DNA of 5,488 nt from DATARH01 sp036278835 (lineage in GTDB: Bacteria > Pseudomonadota > Alphaproteobacteria > ATCC43930 > CGMCC-115725). The stretch covers positions 1-5,488 of the forward strand of contig DASUKH010000087.1 in NCBI GenBank assembly GCA_036278835.1. The letters are read 5' to 3'. Of the stretch, positions 1 through 3,071 are shown in pieces. Within the stretch, counting starts at the first letter, position 1, and every line of letters begins with the position of its first letter. The notes under the pieces were generated by a model. That model saw only the letters and a list, made by a program, of their open reading frames with translations. It had not been told where the DNA came from and made no database searches. The position numbers and the translations under genes are program-made.

Positions 1-1
1 G

Positions 2-112
2 GCGCGCACGCTGGCCGCCGTGATTGCCGACATCGAGGTGGCGGGAGGGCTCGCGCTTTCTCCAGTCGATCCGGCCTCAAGACGGCGGAAAGCCCGAGCC
101 TCAGCCGGTTAG
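2..112 (+). CDS. C-terminal end of an unidentified upstream protein (partial)
   Basis: An open frame runs from the left edge to a TAG stop at 110-112. It encodes about 36 residues: an apolar/acidic stretch with the core LAAVIADIEVAGGLAL, then a short basic tail rich in Arg, Lys, Ala and Ser (residues about 27-36). In the first sixteen codons nearly every third base is G or C, as in the definite genes here, which favours a real coding end. The frame of the next gene is also open back to base 1, but its translation there is Gly/Arg-rich and unlike a conserved protein, so this frame is preferred. The end lies 74 bases before the next start on the same strand, so the two could be co-transcribed. 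The fragment is too short to assign a family. Confidence 0.45.
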   Translation, partial: ARTLAAVIADIEVAGGLALSPVDPASRRRKARASAG

Positions 113-186
113 GCGCGGTCCGCTGGCGCGGCGGGCCGAACGGTGACAAGCTCTCCACCGGGCACAATGGCGCCGGGAGAGGCGAG

Positions 187-1062
187 ATGCGCAGGGTCGG
201 CCGCAACAGCTTTACGGAAATCTATTTCGCCGGGTGCAACCCGAGTTTTATCGAGACCAGCGACGGCTATGTGATGATCGACTCGCCGCAGCAGCCGATC
301 GATGCGGTGCGCTGGCGCGAGCAGCTCGAGGAAAAGGCGCCGATCCGCTACCTGATCAATACGGAGCCGCATGGCGACCATATCTCGGGGAACGCGTATT
401 TCCCCGAGGTCACGGTGGTCGGCCAGGTCAAATTGCAGGAGTGCTTCGATCGCTATCTCAACGCCTTCGGCAGCCTTGAGGAAAAGCGCGAGCGGTACAA
501 GGAGAGCGACCCCGACAGCGTGTGGCTGGTCGGGCATCCGGATTATCCGGCGTCGCACCCGCCGAGCCTGACCTTCACCGATACGCTGACCCTCAATGTC
601 GGCAATCACACCTTCAACATCATTCACATGCCGGGCCACACCGCGCCGCAGACCTCGGTGCACGTGCCTGAGGAGGGGGTCGTCTTCACCGGCGACAACG
701 TGTTCCATAAATGCCGCACCTGGATGCAGGAATGCGACCCCTGGGAGTGGCTTGCTGCGCTCGATCGCATCGCCGCGCTCGATGTGGAGACGATCGTCCC
801 CGGCCACGGCGAGCCCTGCGGCAAGGCCTATCTGAAGGAGCAGGCGCAGATCGTCGAGAACTGGGTCGGCTTTATCGAGACCTGCGTCGAGCGCGGCCTG
901 GAACCGGACGACATCCTGAAAGAGGGCGTGCCGGTGACGAGACAGGACCCCTATCCGATCGGCCAGCGGCTGTTTCCGCTCGACGAGCGGCTGACCGGGC
1001 TGATCGTTCGCAACCTGCATAGCCGTATTCGCGACCGCAAGGCGCCGGCCGGCGCGCGCTGA
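187..1062 (+). CDS. Metallo-beta-lactamase-fold hydrolase with Glu in place of the first metal His
   Basis: This 291-residue protein has the MBL-fold landmarks in order: the metal motif TEPHGDHISGN at residues 59-69, GHT with H151, TGD with D170, and PGHG with H207. By family knowledge these residues hold one or two zinc or iron ions for hydrolysis of esters, thioesters, lactams or similar bonds. The usual HxHxDH is ExHxDH here (E60, H62, D64, H65), so one ligand of site 1 is changed; other MBL branches, such as the B3-E beta-lactamases, also carry Glu there. No signal peptide is visible, so it is probably cytoplasmic. The ATG at 187 is preferred because GGGAGAGG (175-182) lies just upstream and the N-terminus begins close to the first beta strand; the frame stays open further upstream but has no convincing start. 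There is no partner gene that fixes the substrate. The fold is certain; the function is unknown. Confidence 0.9.
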   Translation: MRRVGRNSFTEIYFAGCNPSFIETSDGYVMIDSPQQPIDAVRWREQLEEKAPIRYLINTEPHGDHISGNAYFPEVTVVGQVKLQECFDRYLNAFGSLEEKRERYKESDPDSVWLVGHPDYPASHPPSLTFTDTLTLNVGNHTFNIIHMPGHTAPQTSVHVPEEGVVFTGDNVFHKCRTWMQECDPWEWLAALDRIAALDVETIVPGHGEPCGKAYLKEQAQIVENWVGFIETCVERGLEPDDILKEGVPVTRQDPYPIGQRLFPLDERLTGLIVRNLHSRIRDRKAPAGAR

Positions 1063-1216
1063 CGCGGCGGAGCAGCGCCGGCAGAAAAAAAGATACGCGG
1101 CCGTAGCGTTTTCCGGGAATGTTGCGGCGCATGTGTCCCTATAACGGAGAGCGGACCCGTTTTCCGGAGTCGATTGCGACAGGGCAGGAAAAGAAACTCA
1201 TCCGTAGCGTTTTCCG

Positions 1217-1242
1217 GGAATGCCGCGTTGCCGGTTCCCGTT
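1217..1242 (+). promoter_or_regulatory. Possible EcfG-type (general stress response) promoter
   Basis: GGAAT (1217-1221), a 17-base spacer and CGTT (1239-1242) resemble the alphaproteobacterial EcfG sigma-factor consensus GGAAC-N16/17-CGTT, with one mismatch in the -35 element. The site lies about 55 bases before the ATG of the small secreted protein at 1298, a plausible distance. The first repeat copy keeps GGAAT at 1116-1120 but lacks CGTT at the matching place. The overlapping inverted repeat CGGGAA (1215-1220) / TTCCCG (1235-1240) could instead be an operator. The match is short and could be chance. Confidence 0.3.
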
Positions 1243-1287
1243 ATCAACCAGAGTCCGGTGCTTTTCCGATCGCGCCGGCCCAGATTT

Positions 1288-1293
1288 GGAGGA
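1288..1293 (+). promoter_or_regulatory. Ribosome binding site that fixes the start at 1298
   Basis: GGAGGA sits four bases before the ATG at 1298. The same frame has an ATG at 1220, 26 codons earlier, but that one lies inside the repeat, lacks a Shine-Dalgarno sequence and would put a charged, Arg-rich stretch before the signal peptide. The ribosome binding site therefore decides for 1298. Confidence 0.75.
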
Positions 1294-1297
1294 CGAT

Positions 1298-1672
1298 ATG
1301 GCATTGATCGATGTAGCCAAGAAAACCGGGCGCGGCCTCGGAGTTGCGGCCCTGATGGCGGGGGCGCTGTCGTTTACCGCCGCCGCGCTGCCGGGCACCG
1401 CCAATGCCCGCGACTGGCATCACGGCGGCTGGCACGGTGGGGGATGGCACGGCGGCTGGCATGGACACCGCGGCGGCGGCTGGGGCGGCGCCGGGATCGG
1501 CCTCGGTCTGCTCGGCGGCGCGCTGGCCGGCGCGGCGATCGCCTCGGCCGCGACCCCGTACTACTATCCGTATTACTCGACGCCGTATTACGGCTATGGC
1601 TACGGCTATGGCTATCCGTACTACGGGTCGACCTACGCGTACAGCTACCCGTATTACTATTACGGCTACTAA
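1298..1672 (+). CDS. Small exported His/Gly/Trp- and Tyr-rich protein
   Basis: This 124-residue protein has a signal peptide (residues 1-37: basic KKTGR, a long Ala/Leu/Gly core, and a signal peptidase site after ANA), so it should be exported. The mature part has three zones. Residues 38-62 are His/Gly/Trp-rich with repeated HGGW and HGGGW units. Residues about 63-80 are a Gly/Ala-rich apolar segment resembling a glycine zipper. The rest is Tyr-rich, with GYGYGYGY and a run of four Tyr before the C-terminal GY. It contains no catalytic motif and no Cys. The His-rich zone could bind metal and the Tyr-rich tail could mediate surface association or crosslinking; both are inference. The gene at 1875 has the same layout and looks like a paralogue. 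Similar small proteins are annotated as hypothetical in many alphaproteobacteria. Low-complexity sequence can mislead, but the signal peptide, ribosome binding site and stop agree with a real gene. Confidence 0.8.
   Translation: MALIDVAKKTGRGLGVAALMAGALSFTAAALPGTANARDWHHGGWHGGGWHGGWHGHRGGGWGGAGIGLGLLGGALAGAAIASAATPYYYPYYSTPYYGYGYGYGYPYYGSTYAYSYPYYYYGY
1421..1464 (+). repeat. Short in-gene tandem repeats encoding HGGW-type units
   Basis: CACGGCGGCTGG at 1421-1432 recurs exactly at 1448-1459, with the related CACGGTGGGGGATGG between them (1433-1447) and CATGG after. They encode consecutive His-Gly-Gly-Trp-like units. Repeats of this kind can change in number by slippage, so the length of this zone may vary between strains. 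Confidence 0.7.
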
Positions 1673-1685
1673 CGATCGCGCGGTT

Positions 1686-1717
1686 TCCCCGGATGCGGCG
1701 TCCGGCGTATCCGGGGA
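1686..1717 (+). terminator. Hairpin after the first small secreted gene, possible terminator
   Basis: Fourteen bases after the TAA stop, TCCCCGGAT with further pairing (1686-1697) pairs with 1706-1717: a 12-bp stem with one G-U pair and an 8-base loop. No T-run follows (TGCTCTTGCC comes next), so it is not a textbook intrinsic terminator. It may still end transcription, or protect the 3' end of the upstream message. Confidence 0.5.
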
Positions 1718-1767
1718 TGCTCTTGCCGCCGGCGGCCTATCCTAGGTTGAACCGAGCGGAGCGGCAA

Positions 1768-1786
1768 TCGCCGGGTCGACCGGCGA
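1768..1786 (+). other. Short perfect stem-loop in the spacer between the two small genes
   Basis: TCGCCGG (1768-1774) and CCGGCGA (1780-1786) are perfect inverted repeats around the 5-base loop GTCGA. The element lies upstream of the extended -10 promoter of the 1875 gene, so it could be an operator-like dyad or the end of the preceding transcript. Nothing else identifies it. In GC-rich DNA a 7-bp stem can arise by chance. Confidence 0.35.
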
Positions 1787-1833
1787 CATCGTTTGCTTGC
1801 CCTCTGTTTGCTTTTCCCGACAGCCGGACGACG

Positions 1834-1842
1834 TGATATAAA
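1834..1842 (+). promoter_or_regulatory. Extended -10 promoter for the second small secreted gene
   Basis: TGATATAAA matches the extended -10 pattern TGnTATAAT with one change at the last base. A weak -35 candidate (TTTCCC, 1813-1818) lies 18 bases upstream of the TATAAA hexamer. Transcription would start near 1849, leaving a leader of about 25 bases before the ATG at 1875. An AT-rich hexamer stands out in this GC-rich spacer. Confidence 0.5.
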
Positions 1843-1874
1843 CGGCCGGCGCGTGTCACGATCGGAGAACCCGT

Positions 1875-2189
1875 ATGGCCATCTCGAAGTACATGAAACC
1901 CACCGGGCGCAGCCTCGCAATAGCGGGGGCGCTGGCGGCAGCGGTCGCGCTGAACGCCCCGACACCGGCCCATGCGATCAGTTCCGGCGCGGCGGTCGGC
2001 CTCGGCCTTGGCTCGTTGGCGCTTGGCACCATGATCGGCTCTGCGGCGGCCCGGCCCTATGGGTATTACCCGTATGGCGGCTATTATTACGCGCCGCCGC
2101 CGTCCTATTACTACCCGCCGGCGCCGGCCTACTACCCGCCGGCGCGCAGCTGCTGGGATCCGTATTACCGCCGCTATTACACCTGCTGA
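1875..2189 (+). CDS. Small exported Pro/Tyr-rich protein, paralogue-like to the preceding gene
   Basis: This 104-residue protein has a signal peptide (KPTGR basic region, Ala/Leu core, likely cleavage after AHA at about residue 34). A Gly/Ala/Leu apolar segment follows (about 35-59, with GLGLGSLALG), then a Pro/Tyr-rich tail (YYYAPPP, YYYPPAP), ending in a short segment closed by two Cys (SCWDPYYRRYYTC) that could form a disulfide after export. The start is supported by CGGAGAA (1863-1869). Signal peptide, SAA junction and Tyr-rich tail follow the same order as in the gene at 1298, but the His/Trp zone is missing and the Cys pair is new. The C-terminal Cys-Tyr-Arg-Cys pattern loosely recalls BA14K-type envelope proteins, though not enough to assign that family. 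It is probably periplasmic or outer-surface; the function is unknown. Confidence 0.8.
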   Translation: MAISKYMKPTGRSLAIAGALAAAVALNAPTPAHAISSGAAVGLGLGSLALGTMIGSAAARPYGYYPYGGYYYAPPPSYYYPPAPAYYPPARSCWDPYYRRYYTC

Positions 2190-2198
2190 CCGGGACCG

Positions 2199-2222
2199 GG
2201 CGGGCGGCCGAAGCCGCCCGCC
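2199..2222. terminator. Likely bidirectional terminator between convergent genes
   Basis: GGCGGGCGGC (2199-2208) pairs perfectly with GCCGCCCGCC (2213-2222) around a 4-base loop. Read on the minus strand the loop is UUCG closed by a C-G pair, an exceptionally stable tetraloop. The element lies in the 46-base gap between the stop of the secreted-protein gene (2189) and the stop of the HD gene (2236), which is where a shared terminator belongs. No T-run follows on either strand, so termination is inferred from position and stem strength. Confidence 0.65.
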
Positions 2223-2235
2223 GCGTCTGCCGGGT

Positions 2236-2997
2236 TCAGAGGTATTTCGCCGGGCGGATCATCGCCCGCCACATATGGGCGACCGGGCTGTTGTCGAAGC
2301 CCAACCCCTCTTTCGGCTGGCGGAAGTTGCGCCCGATGATGTCGGTGAATTCCCCGATTTCGACATGCACGCTGGGGTCGAATGAATAGATGTCGTGGAC
2401 CGTGATCATCCGGCCAGACATGTACCATTTGTGATTGCGCATCCGCTTATAGTCTTCCTCGACATAAGCATCCGGCCGGTAATCGGCGCCGAATGCTTTG
2501 ATATAGGATTGCGGATACTCGTACCCGACCGATTCGTCGGGATAAAAGCGCAGCACCTGATGGGCGCGGATCGCCCAGGTCACCTCCTCATCGACGTAAG
2601 GCTCGACCAGCTGCGCGCCCCAATAACCGTGATCGCCGCGGATGAAGCCGATCGTCGAGATGTCATGCAGGAGGCAAGCCAGCACCATCTTCTCGCCGAG
2701 CCCGCCTTTGACCGCATGCCGCGCGCTCTGCAGAAGGTGCGCCGCCGGACCGAAGCGGTGCTCGAAGAAATCGACCAGGGTCGGCTTGTCGGGCATCGCC
2801 GGCAGCCGCGGATCGTCGCCCATCAGGACCTTGGCCTTCGGATTGTCGGCCATCAGCTTCGCGGCGTTCGGGCCCGGGCCCGTGTCGCCATCGGCCAGCG
2901 TGTAGAGACGGGACTTGATGACGATGTAATCGAGTTCGTCGCTCATCCGCTGTTCCAGCGCATCGGCGCGCTGCGACAGGGTCATCGTGTCGTTCAT
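2236..2997 (-). CDS. HD-domain metalloprotein, candidate diiron oxygenase or phosphohydrolase
   Basis: This 253-residue cytoplasmic protein has an HD-fold ligand set: H87, H111-D112, H123, H146 and probably D202. Intervals are 24 (H87-H111), 23 (H123-H146) and 56 (H146-D202). The HD oxygenase PhnZ has H34, H58-D59, H80, H104, D161, with intervals 24, 24 and 57. The segment HLLQSA at 87-92, then LACLLHDI, fits the H-x-LQ-x-A pattern of the PhnZ/TmpB/MIOX-like group, which uses mixed-valent diiron and O2. Against a direct PhnZ assignment, the residue matching PhnZ H62 is T115, H123 comes earlier after the HD pair, and E79 is one position off PhnZ E27. The N-terminal ~70 residues are extra. The ATG is supported by AGGAG (complement of 3004-3008), six bases away. 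The gene follows the sarcosine oxidase alpha-like gene by 74 bases, suggesting a shared transcript and pathway. An ordinary HD phosphohydrolase remains the main alternative. Confidence 0.85.
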   Translation of the reverse strand: MNDTMTLSQRADALEQRMSDELDYIVIKSRLYTLADGDTGPGPNAAKLMADNPKAKVLMGDDPRLPAMPDKPTLVDFFEHRFGPAAHLLQSARHAVKGGLGEKMVLACLLHDISTIGFIRGDHGYWGAQLVEPYVDEEVTWAIRAHQVLRFYPDESVGYEYPQSYIKAFGADYRPDAYVEEDYKRMRNHKWYMSGRMITVHDIYSFDPSVHVEIGEFTDIIGRNFRQPKEGLGFDNSPVAHMWRAMIRPAKYL

Positions 2998-3071
2998 AAG
3001 CGGCTCCTCTCCCGCAGACGGCGCAGCCTAACAGAGGCCGCCCCTGCCGCAATCCGATTTCGGCGCAAGGG

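Larger units (their letters stand above)
1101..1302 (+). repeat. Degenerate tandem duplication, period about 101 bases, before the first small secreted gene
   Basis: Bases 1101-1121 and 1202-1222 are an identical 21-base direct repeat (core CGTTTTCCGGGAATG). Similarity continues beyond it: TCCCTATAAC with GAGAGCGGACCCGTTTTCCGGAG in copy one aligns with TCCCGTTATCAAC and CAGAGTCCGGTGCTTTTCCGA in copy two, then CGATTGCG with CGATCGCG. The motif TTTTCCG also falls at 1109, 1160, 1210 and 1262, so a half-period of about 50 bases is visible. Copy two contains the ribosome binding site and start of the 1298 gene; copy one does not lead into a gene. This may be a duplicated promoter region or a fragment of an interspersed intergenic repeat family. 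The repeat itself is read directly; its role is unknown. Confidence 0.75.

Noticed and set aside
109..1020. Minus-strand 303-codon open frame opposite the MBL gene
   Set aside because: It is antisense to a gene with clear MBL motifs and its translation is Arg/Ala/Asp-rich with no recognisable domain; GC-rich codon bias produces such shadow frames.
1065..1090. Intrinsic terminator after the MBL gene
   Set aside because: The stem CGGCG/CGCCG is only 5 bp and the following run is A rather than T on the coding strand, so it does not fit a terminator for this gene.
1101..1222. CRISPR array from the repeated 21-base sequence
   Set aside because: There are only two perfect copies, the intervening ~80 bases are themselves similar between units, and no cas gene is present.
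1220..1297. Upstream ATG at 1220 as start of the first small secreted protein
   Set aside because: It lies within the repeat, lacks a ribosome binding site, and would put 26 Arg-rich residues before a good signal peptide; the ATG at 1298 follows GGAGGA.
1793..2389. Plus-strand 198-codon frame overlapping the second small secreted gene
   Set aside because: It overlaps the better-supported 1875-2189 frame, which has a ribosome binding site, promoter and signal peptide, and it runs through the terminator hairpin into the HD gene.
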